Assembly (NCBI RefSeq): GCF_001909055.1
Contig: NZ_LVWI01000049.1
Location: forward strand, 1 to 64,000
Origin: Paenibacillus helianthi
GTDB lineage: Bacteria; Bacillota; Bacilli; Paenibacillales; Paenibacillaceae
Direction: 5' to 3'
DNA: 64,000 bases
The translations under genes and the position numbers were made by a program. The notes beneath the pieces are model-generated. The model saw nothing but the letters and a program-made list of their open reading frames with translations. It was not told the DNA's origin and did not search any database. Below are positions 51,402-60,644 of this stretch, piece by piece; the first letter of the stretch is position 1; every line of letters begins with the position of its first letter.

Positions 51402-53185
51402 TTACACACTCTCCACAAACTTCTGAATATCATCCGCAATCAGTGTCAACGCATCAAGCCAGAACTCTGGTGAATTCACATCAATATCCATCAGCCTCGC
51501 GGCATCTGTGATGGTGCTTTTACCCGTTGCTGCCAGGAAAGAGCGGTACCGGTCTACGAATGCTTCGCCTTGCTTCTTATACTGCGCATACAGTCCCTTG
51601 GAGAACAGCAGTCCGAAGGAATAGGGGAAATTCAGAAATTCATTGCCTGCCATATAATATCCGGCTTTGCTGATCCATTGGTAAGGATGAATCGTGTCAG
51701 GGTTAATGCTATCCCCATATGCAGCTACCATCGATTCATGCATCAGGTCATTCAGTTCTTGGACGGAGAGAACACCCGAGAGTCTTCGTTCATACAGCCT
51801 GCTCTCGAACAAGTAACGGGCATAGAAATCGACAATGTAATATCCGGCATCGGACAGGCTCCGTTCCAGAATGGAGAGGGTCTCGCTTTCAGGTGCCACC
51901 TTCCGCAGCTCCTGGTGAATGAGACTTTCGCAAAAAATCGACGCTGTCTCGGCAATCGGCACCGGATAGTCTGTATTCACCATAGTTTCACCGGTAAGAC
52001 AGCTGCTATGGTAGGCATGCCCGATTTCGTGCGCCAGTATACTGATATCGATATAATTCCCCGTAAAGCTGGTGATGATCCGGCTCTCTCCGATCGGAAA
52101 AATATCGACACACAAGCCGAAATTGCCCTTGCCCGTTCTCGGCTCAGCATCGATCCAGCGCTGCCGGAACACCTTGCCGGCGAATTCGCCCAGTTCTGCG
52201 CTGAATGCACTGAAGCCGGAGACGATCACATCTCTCGCTTCCGGGTAGGTTATTTGGGCTGAACTCTCTCCGGCCACCGGAGCAAAAACGTCATAAAACG
52301 GCAGCGGACCGGAATGTCCGAGCATCTCTGCTTTTTTCAAATAGTACTGATGGAAGACTGGCAGACTCTCCTCAATGGCATTCAGCATTACGGTCAGTGT
52401 CTTCTGGTCCATTCTCGATGCGGTCAGTACTTTATGCAGTGGTGAATCATACCCTCTCAGCTCATAGACTGCAGCCGCTTCTCCGCTAACCGAATTCAGA
52501 CAGGCCGCACTCTGTTCCGCTACACTCCGGCACGCTTCGTGCTCAGCTTCATAAGCTGCTTGTCTAACTAATGCGTCCCCGTATAGACGAGATTCCGCAA
52601 TTCTGCAAGAGACATGTTCTGAGCTTCTCCACCGGTCCTGATATCCACCCGCAGTCTGGATAATGTCTGCATATACAGCCGCTCCCAGGCTTTGGAACCG
52701 GTACGTTGCATCCTCGCAATGACCGCTTCCGCCTCTTCCCCGAGCCAATGAGCAGATTGCCGCTGCAACCCGTACAGATAGAACTCATGCTCGGCAAGGT
52801 AAGCGGACGAAGCTAGGATGGTATTCAGATCTGTGATTTTTGCCAGCCACTTGCTGAAGTCCGCATGAACCTCCCCCGCAGCCAGTGCCGTGTCCTCAAG
52901 CTCATCCATTCGGTTCACTGCATCCATATTGCTGCTGTCTACGCTGAACCTAAGCTCCGCATAGCTAAATAGACAGAGGTAGACACTTTTGTAAGCATTA
53001 TATTCCTTCAGAAATTGCTCGATGGCTTGCGCTGTTTCTCTATCGTTATGTGTACGGTTATGCAGATGTTCAGCAGACCATCTCTTCAATCTCTCAGCAG
53101 ACTCTGCCAGAAGCTCACGGTCCTGATTGAACTTCTCCGACTCAAAAGAAGGGTATAGGCTTTCCAGCTCCCACGATAAATCCAT
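51402..53185 (-). pseudogene. pepF: Oligoendopeptidase F (M3) gene with a frameshift
   Basis: The first part (53185 to a TAG at 52568) encodes MDLSWELESLYPSFESEKFN and continues to ELRNLVYTGTH. The second part, in another frame, continues with ALVRQAAYEAEHEACRSVAE and ends at 51402. It holds the zinc motif ILAHEIGHAYHSS. Adding one C to the CCCC run at 52577-52580 would restore TGDALVRQAAYEAE and a protein of about 594 residues, the usual size of M3B oligoendopeptidase F. Either the gene is broken or the run is misread. Intact enzymes cut cytoplasmic oligopeptides. Confidence 0.85.
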
Positions 53186-53325
53186 TATTTAATCTCTCCT
53201 TATTTGAGAAGCGCGGAAATATATTATGATATCTTATCTTATAGAGCAGCAGAACTCACATGCTTCCACCTCATTCGATAATATGGGTAAACCCATCCAA
53301 TAGTATCATGCTACCATATATTCTC

Positions 53326-53368
53326 AAAAAAAAGCTCCCTCCGCCCAAAACCGGGCGAAAGAAGCCTT
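53326..53368 (-). terminator. Terminator of the cyd operon
   Basis: On the minus strand GGCTTCTTTCGCCCGG pairs, with some G-T pairs, with CCGGGCGGAGGGAGC-type bases, followed by eight T residues. It lies just after cydC. Confidence 0.75.
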
Positions 53369-53384
53369 GTAAGATCAATATGAC

Positions 53385-55181
53385 TTAATCCCCTGCCCGC
53401 TTCGTAAGGAACTCAGCCGGACGGTCCAGCTCATAGAGTCTGCGGTAACGGGCTTCACGGGCCATCAGCTCTGCATGGGTGCCGCGCATCTCCACAACCC
53501 CATTCTCCATGAAAATCACTTCATCCATCTGCTCTGCGCCCACCAGATGGTGGGTTACCCAGATCAGCGTCTTATCTGCCATCGCACCAAACATCGTTGC
53601 CAGCAGTTCACGCTCCGTACGCGGATCAAGTCCGACCGTCGGCTCATCAAGCACGACAACCGGAGTATTCTGCAACAGAATACGGGCGAGGGCAATCCGC
53701 TGGCGTTCCCCGCCGGAGAAGCGCTGACCGGCTTCACGCACCGGAGTATCATAACCCTCTGGCAGTGAAGAGATCAGATTGTCCAGTTGGGCCAGTTCCC
53801 CGGCACGCTTGACTTCTGCGTCCGAAGCCTCCGGGTTGCCCAGCCGGATATTGTTCGCCACCGTTGTGTCGAACAAATGCGGGCTCTGGTTAAGGACAGC
53901 AATCAGCTTCGGAATGTTCTCCCCGTAGGCGGAAGCGTCAATGCCATTGATTACGGCAGACCCGATAGAAGGTCTAATCACACCTTGAATCACTTTCAGC
54001 AGCGTGGACTTGCCCGCTCCGCTGCGGCCGATAATAGCAACCTTTCGTCCCTGCGGAATGGCGAGAGTCAGATCCTGAATCGACCAGTCGTCTCCGGAAG
54101 CATAACGGTATCCTGCATTCTTCAACTGAATATGTGCCTGCCGGGTCTCTCTGATCGCCTTGGTAGCAGCTTCTGCAAGGGCTCCCGCCTCCGCGCTGCT
54201 TGCTTCATCAGCCTCGAAGGGATTCCCCCCTGCTGACTCTACTTGATTCAGACGCTCCAGAGAATTGCGGTACTGCGGAATCTTCTCTACCGCATCAGAG
54301 ACCGGCAGGAATGCATCAGCCACCGGGAACACTACCAGTACGAACGCCGCAATCAGTGTTCCGGCGATGGCGCCGCTCTGATACTCTCCGGCAGCCCAGT
54401 AGATTACAGATACGACAGCGATCCCGACAACGGCCTGCCCGAGGAACATCCGGATACGCGCCCATCTGCGGAGTGCTCCGTCGGTATGGGCAACCCGTTT
54501 CTCGTCTGCCTCGTAAGTAGCAACGAACTGGCTCTGCCGGCCGCTGATCACCCAATCCCCCATCCCGAGGACAGCATCGGTCAGCTTCTGATAGAGCCGG
54601 TTGCGTTCCTGCTTCACCATCCGTTGCCGCGACTGCGTGAGCAGCAGCGAGATCAGCGGGAGGACAATGACAATGACCAGCATGTAGAGCCCCATCAACA
54701 GTGCAAAGGCTACATCAAACGTACCCAGCGAGATAATCGCAGCCGCATAGATCAAGAGTGCGATAATACTCGGAAATACGGTACGTAAGTACACATTCTG
54801 CAAATATTCAATATCATCAGCGAGCATACCCAGAATATCCCCGGTACGGAAGCGCGAAGACAGGAACAGTGCCTGCGGCTCCAGAATGTTGTATAGCCGG
54901 ATACGCATCTTAGAGAGAATCCGCAATATCGTATCATGCGAGACCAGGCGCTCCACATAGTGAATTACCGCCCGGCTTGTCCCGAAGGTACGCACGCCGA
55001 CAATCGGCACGTAGATCATCAGAATATTTTCCGGCGGGATGGATGCCTTGGAGATCAGGAACCCGGAGGTATACATCAGGGAGGAGGCTGAGAAAATAGT
55101 CAGCGCACCCAGGATGATAATCAGTAGAAACCGCCAGAAATAGGAATTGAAATAGGGAGCAAACCATCCTTCACGTTTCAA
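53385..55181 (-). CDS. cydC: Thiol reductant ABC exporter subunit CydC
   Basis: 598 residues. Six-helix ABC exporter membrane domain (~15-315), then the nucleotide-binding domain: Walker A GRSGAGKST (~385), signature FSGGERQRIAL (~488), Walker B TPVVVLDEPTVGLDPR (~508), H-loop THHLVG (~542). CydDC moves glutathione/cysteine or haem-related reductant and is needed to assemble cytochrome bd. Its ATG overlaps the cydD stop by 4 bp. Confidence 0.93.
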   Translation of the reverse strand: MKREGWFAPYFNSYFWRFLLIIILGALTIFSASSLMYTSGFLISKASIPPENILMIYVPIVGVRTFGTSRAVIHYVERLVSHDTILRILSKMRIRLYNILEPQALFLSSRFRTGDILGMLADDIEYLQNVYLRTVFPSIIALLIYAAAIISLGTFDVAFALLMGLYMLVIVIVLPLISLLLTQSRQRMVKQERNRLYQKLTDAVLGMGDWVISGRQSQFVATYEADEKRVAHTDGALRRWARIRMFLGQAVVGIAVVSVIYWAAGEYQSGAIAGTLIAAFVLVVFPVADAFLPVSDAVEKIPQYRNSLERLNQVESAGGNPFEADEASSAEAGALAEAATKAIRETRQAHIQLKNAGYRYASGDDWSIQDLTLAIPQGRKVAIIGRSGAGKSTLLKVIQGVIRPSIGSAVINGIDASAYGENIPKLIAVLNQSPHLFDTTVANNIRLGNPEASDAEVKRAGELAQLDNLISSLPEGYDTPVREAGQRFSGGERQRIALARILLQNTPVVVLDEPTVGLDPRTERELLATMFGAMADKTLIWVTHHLVGAEQMDEVIFMENGVVEMRGTHAELMAREARYRRLYELDRPAEFLTKRAGD

Positions 55182-56998
55182 TGGATTCCCTCCAATTGAC
55201 TTTGAATAAGCTCATAATAGGCACCCCTGCGGGCTACCAGCTCTTGGTGTGTGCCAACCTCGGCCACTTGCCCCTGCTGCATAACGACAATGAGATCCAT
55301 ATCAATCATCCAGTGCAGCCGGTGGGTAGCCAGGAACACCAGCTTCCCCTCAAAAAGCGGGAGCATCGTTTCCTTCAGCTCATACTCCGTCTCAATATCC
55401 AGATGAGCAGTCGGCTCATCCAGCAGCATGACCGGCCGGCTGCTTAGCAGTGCGCGGGCCAATGCTACACGCTGCTCCTGGCCGCCGCTTAGTGAACGCC
55501 CTCCACCGCCAATCATTTCATCCAGTCCATTCGGGAGTGACGCAGCCAGCTTCGATAATCCAGCAGCGGCAATCACTTCACCCACCGCTTCATTCGTAGC
55601 ATCAGGGTAATAGAACCGTACATTATCTGCGAGTGTTCCGCTGAAAATATACGGCCGCTGCGGAATATAGGCGGTCTGCTTGCGCCATCCCTCATCGGTT
55701 AACGCACTCACCTGGTTACCGTTCACTTCAATCGTACCGGACGTAGGATGCAGGAAGCCACCCAGGATATCCACCAGGGTGGACTTACCTGCACCACTTT
55801 CGCCAATAATGCCGATCTTGGCATTCCCTCTGAACGCCAGATCCACACCGGAGAGCGAAGCAATACCATCGGCTTCATATTTCACGCCCACCTGATGTAG
55901 TGCAAGGACACTGTCCTTCTGCCAAGTGAATACATCCCTGAATGGAACAGCTCCGGAAGCCGAAGTACCTGCAACGTCACTTGTTACCGTTCCAGCTTTG
56001 TCTCCAGTTCCAGCTTCAGCTATGACACCAGCCGAATTCAGCAGTTTGGCTTCCACTGCCTCCCGGTCAATAATACTCTTCATCGCTTCTCCCGCTTCCT
56101 TGCCATCAAGAGTAGCATGGAAGTCCGCTCCGACCAGCCGGACCGGCAGGAAATATTCCGGTGCCAGGATCAGAATGGTTAGTCCAGTGACCAATGTCAT
56201 CTGTTCATTCACCAGACGGAGGCCGAGGCTTACCGCTACTGAAGCCACAGACAGCATCGTGAAGAAGTCCATGGCGAACGAGGACAGAAAAGCTACGCGA
56301 AGCGTACGCATGGTCGCGGAACGGTAGCGGTCACTAACTGCCGCTATACTCTCGCTATGACTGCGGCTGCGCCCGAGAAACTTCAGCGTTTCCAGACCAC
56401 GCAGCGAATCCACGAAGTGATTGGACAGCGTGCGGTACGATTTCAATTGACGGTCCATCTGCTTGCGGGCCGTCATCCCGATCAGAATCATAAAGACAAT
56501 AATGATCGGCATCGTCAACGTAAGAATAACACCGCTTGAGGTGTCCTGAGTGTAGACGTACACCAGCAGCAGGGCCGGTGTGACCGCCATCCCCACCATC
56601 CGCGGAATAATCAGTTCCAGGTACGTCCGGAACTTCGTGACTCCTTCAAGCACAAGCGTAACCAGATCTCCGGTCCCCCGGTCGCCTGCCAGCCTTGGTC
56701 CCAGCTGGAACAGCTTGTCCATCATCTGTCTCCGCATGCTGCTGCCAGTAGCTTCCGCGAAGCGGTAAGACACACGGCTCATCAGCAGGGCACTGGCATG
56801 GCGCACCAGAAACGCAAGAAGGAACAAGAGCGATTTCGCCCCTTGTTCCTTCAGCGGTTCCCCCGCAAATAGCGAAGAGACAACTTCTGCCAGCGACTTC
56901 GCCAGCAGAAGAATGGACAGGCTTTGCACCAGGGTAAGGAAGCCCACGATCAGAAAGACCGGCTTAACTCCTTTATACCCAAGCAAATTTTTATCCAT
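55178..56998 (-). CDS. cydD: Thiol reductant ABC exporter subunit CydD
   Basis: 606 residues. Membrane domain ~10-310. A linker rich in Ala, Gly and Thr (~325-350) is longer than usual. Nucleotide-binding domain: Walker A GESGAGKST (~397), signature LSGGQEQRVAL (~500), Walker B RPVMLLDEPTAHLD (~517), H-loop THRLHWM (~552). Partner of CydC in a heterodimer. Its start directly follows the cydB stop (one shared base). Confidence 0.93.
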   Translation of the reverse strand: MDKNLLGYKGVKPVFLIVGFLTLVQSLSILLLAKSLAEVVSSLFAGEPLKEQGAKSLLFLLAFLVRHASALLMSRVSYRFAEATGSSMRRQMMDKLFQLGPRLAGDRGTGDLVTLVLEGVTKFRTYLELIIPRMVGMAVTPALLLVYVYTQDTSSGVILTLTMPIIIVFMILIGMTARKQMDRQLKSYRTLSNHFVDSLRGLETLKFLGRSRSHSESIAAVSDRYRSATMRTLRVAFLSSFAMDFFTMLSVASVAVSLGLRLVNEQMTLVTGLTILILAPEYFLPVRLVGADFHATLDGKEAGEAMKSIIDREAVEAKLLNSAGVIAEAGTGDKAGTVTSDVAGTSASGAVPFRDVFTWQKDSVLALHQVGVKYEADGIASLSGVDLAFRGNAKIGIIGESGAGKSTLVDILGGFLHPTSGTIEVNGNQVSALTDEGWRKQTAYIPQRPYIFSGTLADNVRFYYPDATNEAVGEVIAAAGLSKLAASLPNGLDEMIGGGGRSLSGGQEQRVALARALLSSRPVMLLDEPTAHLDIETEYELKETMLPLFEGKLVFLATHRLHWMIDMDLIVVMQQGQVAEVGTHQELVARRGAYYELIQSQLEGIH

Positions 56999-58014
56999 TA
57001 GTATTCAAGATGCTCCTTCTCGTGAACCCGTTTATGGAAGACGAAGTAGCTCCAGATCTGATAGCCCAGCACGAACGGCAGCAGCGACAGCGCCACAATC
57101 GTCATCACCTTCAGGGAATAATGGCCGGAAGCTGCATTCGTAATCGTCAGATTAAAGGCTTGATCCAGCGAACTGATCATCACCCGCGGGAAGAGTCCGA
57201 CAAAGATAGAGATTACCGACAAGGCCATCACCGCACCTGTCATCCCGAAGGCGAGCCCGTCTTTCTTCTTACTCATGAAATAGCCGGACAGCACATAAGC
57301 AGCAATTCCCAGTATTACAATTACAAACAGCAGTGCTCCCCGTTTCTCAAATACATCTGTCATGTAATAGGTCATTACCACAAAAGCGAGCAGCAGCGCA
57401 GCCAGCGGGAACAGCAGCTTCTGTGCCAGCTTGCGGGCACGTTCCTGCAGATCCCCTACCGTACGAAGCGTAGTGAACATCAATCCGTGCACCAGGCAGA
57501 GCATCACTACTGTAATACCAGCCACTACAGTATAACCATTTACAATATCGAAGAATCCGGCATACATCTGCATATCTCCGTCGATCGGCAGCCCCTTGAT
57601 GAAGCTGGCGAACACTACGGCAAGCAGGAACGGCGGCAGGAAGCTTCCGAAAAAGATGCAGACATCCCAGGTTCTTTTCCAAGCCAGCGAGTCCCGTTTG
57701 CCTCTGAATTCAAAGGCGACACCGCGGGCAATCAGCGCCAGCAGCGCAAACACGAAAGGAATGTAGAATCCGCTGAAAAGCGTTGCATACCAGTGCGGGA
57801 AAGCGGCGAACATTGCACCTGCACCTGTAATCAGCCATACTTCATTCGCATCCCAGAATGGTCCAATCGAGTTGATCAGCACCCGGCGCTCCGTATCATT
57901 CTTCGCCAGAATCTGAGTTTCCATCCCTACGCCGAAGTCAAAGCCTTCCAGGAAAAAGAAGCCGACAAACAGCACAGCAATCAGCACAAACCACAATTCA
58001 TTAAGAGAAAGCAT
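56998..58014 (-). CDS. cydB: Cytochrome bd ubiquinol/menaquinol oxidase subunit II
   Basis: The ATG at 58014 follows AAGGAGG by 7 bp and gives 338 residues beginning MLSLNELWFVLIAVLFVGFF. FLEGFDFGVGM (~20) and GPFWDANEVWLITGAGAMFA (~50) are CydB signatures. Eight or so membrane helices. It pairs with CydA to form the oxidase that reduces O2 to water at low oxygen. The start overlaps the cydA stop by 14 bp. Confidence 0.95.
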   Translation of the reverse strand: MLSLNELWFVLIAVLFVGFFFLEGFDFGVGMETQILAKNDTERRVLINSIGPFWDANEVWLITGAGAMFAAFPHWYATLFSGFYIPFVFALLALIARGVAFEFRGKRDSLAWKRTWDVCIFFGSFLPPFLLAVVFASFIKGLPIDGDMQMYAGFFDIVNGYTVVAGITVVMLCLVHGLMFTTLRTVGDLQERARKLAQKLLFPLAALLLAFVVMTYYMTDVFEKRGALLFVIVILGIAAYVLSGYFMSKKKDGLAFGMTGAVMALSVISIFVGLFPRVMISSLDQAFNLTITNAASGHYSLKVMTIVALSLLPFVLGYQIWSYFVFHKRVHEKEHLEY

Positions 58015-59404
58015 GGGATCCCTCCTTGTTATACGGATCATGGGATTCGCCGTGATCGTTATCCATGGCGTAAGGACCTTTTTTGATCACCTTGATGAAC
58101 AAGCCAACCAGTACCAAACCAAGAATGGCGTAGATTGCTGTAAAAGAAATGACCGAGAACAACACCTGTCCGCTCGTAATATTAGGCGATACACTATCCT
58201 CTGTAGTCATTAACCCAAATACCGTCCACGGCTGTCTTCCCATCTCGGTCATAATCCAGCCCGATGTATTAGCAATCGGCGGAAGCAGCAGCCCCCAGAA
58301 CATAAAGCGCATGAACCAGGTGTTCGGGCGTTCCATCTTCTTGCGCCACATCAGGTAGATGGCGTACACGCCCAGCAGAATCATAAGCGAGCCTGCAGCA
58401 ACCATAATCCGGAAGCTCCAGAAGGTCGTGCGTACCGGTGGAATATAATCCCCAGGACCATATGCCTTTTCATATTCAGCCTGCAGCGTATTCATCCCTT
58501 TAACAGATCCCGAAAACTTACTGTAAGAGAGAAAGCTCAGCATATATGGAATTTTCACTTCATGAGAGCTTATTTTATTCTCTGGATCAATCGTCGCAAA
58601 AACTGTCCATGCAGCAGGGTCTCCACTGTCATCCCACAGTCCTTCGGAAGCAGCCATCTTCATCGGTTGAGTCCCAACCAGATATTGTGCCTGGGCATGA
58701 CCCGCAATGGCTACACCGAACGATGAAATGATACCGACAATCGCAGCAATCTCAAATGATTTGCGGAAAAAGGAAACATCCTGCTTCTTCAGCAATTTAT
58801 ATGCGCTAATTCCCGTGACCAGGAAGGCGCCTGTAGCGTATGCGGCGAGAACTGTATGCGGGAACTCGACCAGTAATTGTCCATTGGTAATCAATGCCCA
58901 TATATCATTCATTTCAGCCCGTCCATTATTGATAGCAAAACCTACCGGATGCTGCATGAACGAGTTGGCCAGTAGAATCCAGAAAGCCGACAGCATGGTG
59001 CCGAGCGCTACCAGCCAGATCGAGACCAGGTGGACACGTTTGGATACCTTATCCCAGCCGAAAATCCAAATTCCAATAAACGTAGATTCCAGAAAGAAAG
59101 CAAGCAGCGCTTCAATCGCTAGTGGAGCTCCAAATACATCCCCGACAAAACGCGAGTAGTCAGACCAGTTCATACCGAACTGAAATTCCTGCAGAATCCC
59201 TGTTACAACGCCCACAGCGAAGTTAATCAGGAAAAGCTTTCCCCAGAACTGCGCCATTCTTTTGTACTCATCATTGCCTTTTCTGACATACATCGTCTCC
59301 ATGATTGCAATCAAGAGCGCGAGTCCAATTGATACTGGTACAAAGAAATAATGAAAAATTGTCGTCGACGCAAATTGTAATCGCGACAGCATCACTGTAT
59401 CCAT
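58001..59404 (-). CDS. cydA: Cytochrome bd oxidase subunit I
   Basis: 467 residues, as in Bacillus. SRLQFASTTIFHYFFVPVSI (~5-24) contains the first haem-ligand His. Further hallmarks are EFQFGMNWSDYSRFVGDVFG (~70), the GHAQAQYLVGTQPMKMAASE quinol region (~205-224, with a short Q-loop), and WIMTEMGRQPWTVFGLM (~380). It binds haems b558, b595 and d in the membrane. First gene of cydABCD, behind two Rex boxes. Confidence 0.96.
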   Translation of the reverse strand: MDTVMLSRLQFASTTIFHYFFVPVSIGLALLIAIMETMYVRKGNDEYKRMAQFWGKLFLINFAVGVVTGILQEFQFGMNWSDYSRFVGDVFGAPLAIEALLAFFLESTFIGIWIFGWDKVSKRVHLVSIWLVALGTMLSAFWILLANSFMQHPVGFAINNGRAEMNDIWALITNGQLLVEFPHTVLAAYATGAFLVTGISAYKLLKKQDVSFFRKSFEIAAIVGIISSFGVAIAGHAQAQYLVGTQPMKMAASEGLWDDSGDPAAWTVFATIDPENKISSHEVKIPYMLSFLSYSKFSGSVKGMNTLQAEYEKAYGPGDYIPPVRTTFWSFRIMVAAGSLMILLGVYAIYLMWRKKMERPNTWFMRFMFWGLLLPPIANTSGWIMTEMGRQPWTVFGLMTTEDSVSPNITSGQVLFSVISFTAIYAILGLVLVGLFIKVIKKGPYAMDNDHGESHDPYNKEGSHAFS

Positions 59405-59465
59405 ATTTCTCCCCTTCCTTCTCCCATTCGATATGTCTATTTTGTCAAAAATTCAAAGGGTTAAG

Positions 59466-59534
59466 TGTGATATTTATCACATTATACACCCTATTCAGGC
59501 TTAAAATTCAATAAATTTGTGACAAATATCACAA
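59466..59534 (-). promoter_or_regulatory. Two Rex boxes upstream of cydA
   Basis: TGTGATATTTATCACA (59466-59481) and TTGTGACAAATATCACAA (59517-59534) match the Rex consensus TTGTGAANNNNTTCACAA in form. They indicate control by the NADH/NAD+-sensing repressor Rex, releasing cyd transcription when NADH rises at low oxygen. Confidence 0.85.
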
Positions 59535-59552
59535 TATTACGTCCTGAAAGCA

Positions 59553-59580
59553 AAAAAAATAAGACGGTTTCACCGTCTTG
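59553..59580 (-). terminator. Terminator of the ydjO-like gene
   Basis: AAGACGGTTTCACCGTCTT hairpin (59561-59579). On the minus strand it is followed by ATTTTTTTTGC. Confidence 0.8.
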
Positions 59581-59625
59581 AATGTGTTTATTATTCTATA
59601 GAAGCTTGACTCATAAAGGCATTGG

Positions 59626-59856
59626 TTAGGTAATGGAAATACCCTTCTTTAGCGATTTCAAATCGCCATTGGAATTGAGCAGCAGTGGCAGCATCTTCAT
59701 ACTGCGCTCCATCGGGGAGTGACAGAGACGGCAAGAAGGCGCATGTTCAAATGCGAAATTATCCCTCATCCATCCATTACATCCATCGTTGGTACAGGCC
59801 CAAATTGCGGTATTTTCTTCCGGTACTTCCTCCAAAGGCTTCTTCCGGTAGTTCAT
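59626..59856 (-). CDS. Cold-inducible YdjO-like small protein
   Basis: 76 residues. Four cysteines in two pairs (ACTNDGCNGWMRDNF and PSCRLCHSPM) form a zinc-ribbon. The sequence around CNGWMRDNFAFE and the CPLC-like knuckle match the YdjO family, described as cold-inducible in Bacillus. GGAGG precedes the start. A csp gene lies upstream on the same strand with its own terminator between, a neighbourhood that fits joint cold-shock expression. Confidence 0.82.
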   Translation of the reverse strand: MNYRKKPLEEVPEENTAIWACTNDGCNGWMRDNFAFEHAPSCRLCHSPMERSMKMLPLLLNSNGDLKSLKKGISIT

Positions 59857-60007
59857 TGCCGTTCCTCCCTTCCTTTATGTCACAAGTTGAGAATCCAGAC
59901 AAGTAGAAACGACATTGCCGCCCTTGATGTTAAGGACGGCAACCGTTTCACGAGAAATATAAGGGACCGATATTGCATGAAGCATATAATTCCTTATATT
60001 TGAAAAA

Positions 60008-60046
60008 AAGACCGTCCCAACTTTCACAAGCGGGGACGGTACCTTC
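60008..60046 (-). terminator. Terminator of the csp gene
   Basis: GACCGTCCC (60010-60018) pairs with GGGACGGT (60033-60040). The minus strand then reads TTTTTTT. Confidence 0.85.
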
Positions 60047-60051
60047 TATTA

Positions 60052-60252
60052 TTACAGTTTTACAACGTTTTCGGCTTGTGGTCCGCGGTTGCCTTGAACA
60101 ACGTTGAATTCAACGCGTTGGCCTTCGTCCAAAGTTTTGAAGCCGTCGCCAGTGATTGCGCTGAAGTGAACGAATACGTCGCTTCCGCCTTCAACTTCGA
60201 TGAAACCGAATCCTTTTTCTGCGTTGAACCATTTAACTGTACCTGTTTGCAT
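60052..60252 (-). CDS. Cold-shock protein of the CspA/CspB family
   Basis: The ATG at 60252 (MQTGTVKWFNAEKGFGFIEV) follows GGAGG by 8 bp. 66 residues, the exact family size. RNP1 KGFGFIEV and RNP2 VFVHFSAI are intact. It binds single-stranded RNA and DNA and acts as an RNA chaperone. The 110-bp region before the start is AT-rich and may be a long 5' leader of the kind that gives cold control. Bases 60370-60640 hold no gene. Confidence 0.95.
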   Translation of the reverse strand: MQTGTVKWFNAEKGFGFIEVEGGSDVFVHFSAITGDGFKTLDEGQRVEFNVVQGNRGPQAENVVKL

Positions 60253-60644
60253 GTGTGTTACCTCCACAAATTTAAATTAATATGTTCTTTTTATCTTCAA
60301 ACAAAGAAAAAATTCACACATTGAGAAAGGTTGTAATCCATTTGACAGCCCTTTTCAATACGAGAATTAGGTATCAATTGTATGATTAATTTCATGTTAC
60401 CACACCTCAATAACAAAGGCAAGCTGTCCCATCCGAATTTCTCCGTTTTTTCACTATTTAGGTTAACCTTCCAATGTAAGGGCTGCCAGTCGGCCGAAAT
60501 TGTACCATTCTTGATTCCAGCACTATCTTTTACCCCATTTTCACAACTTAGAAACGGCTGCCGCTCATAAATTATAAATCATTTATAGGGCGGCGCCGCT
60601 CCCTCATGTGACTGCCTCTATATTATATACTGCCCAAAAGACTT

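Noticed and set aside
57010..58086. 358-codon plus-strand frame opposite cydB
   Set aside because: Rich in Gln, His and Arg, as expected from the complement of a membrane-protein gene; cydB is certain.
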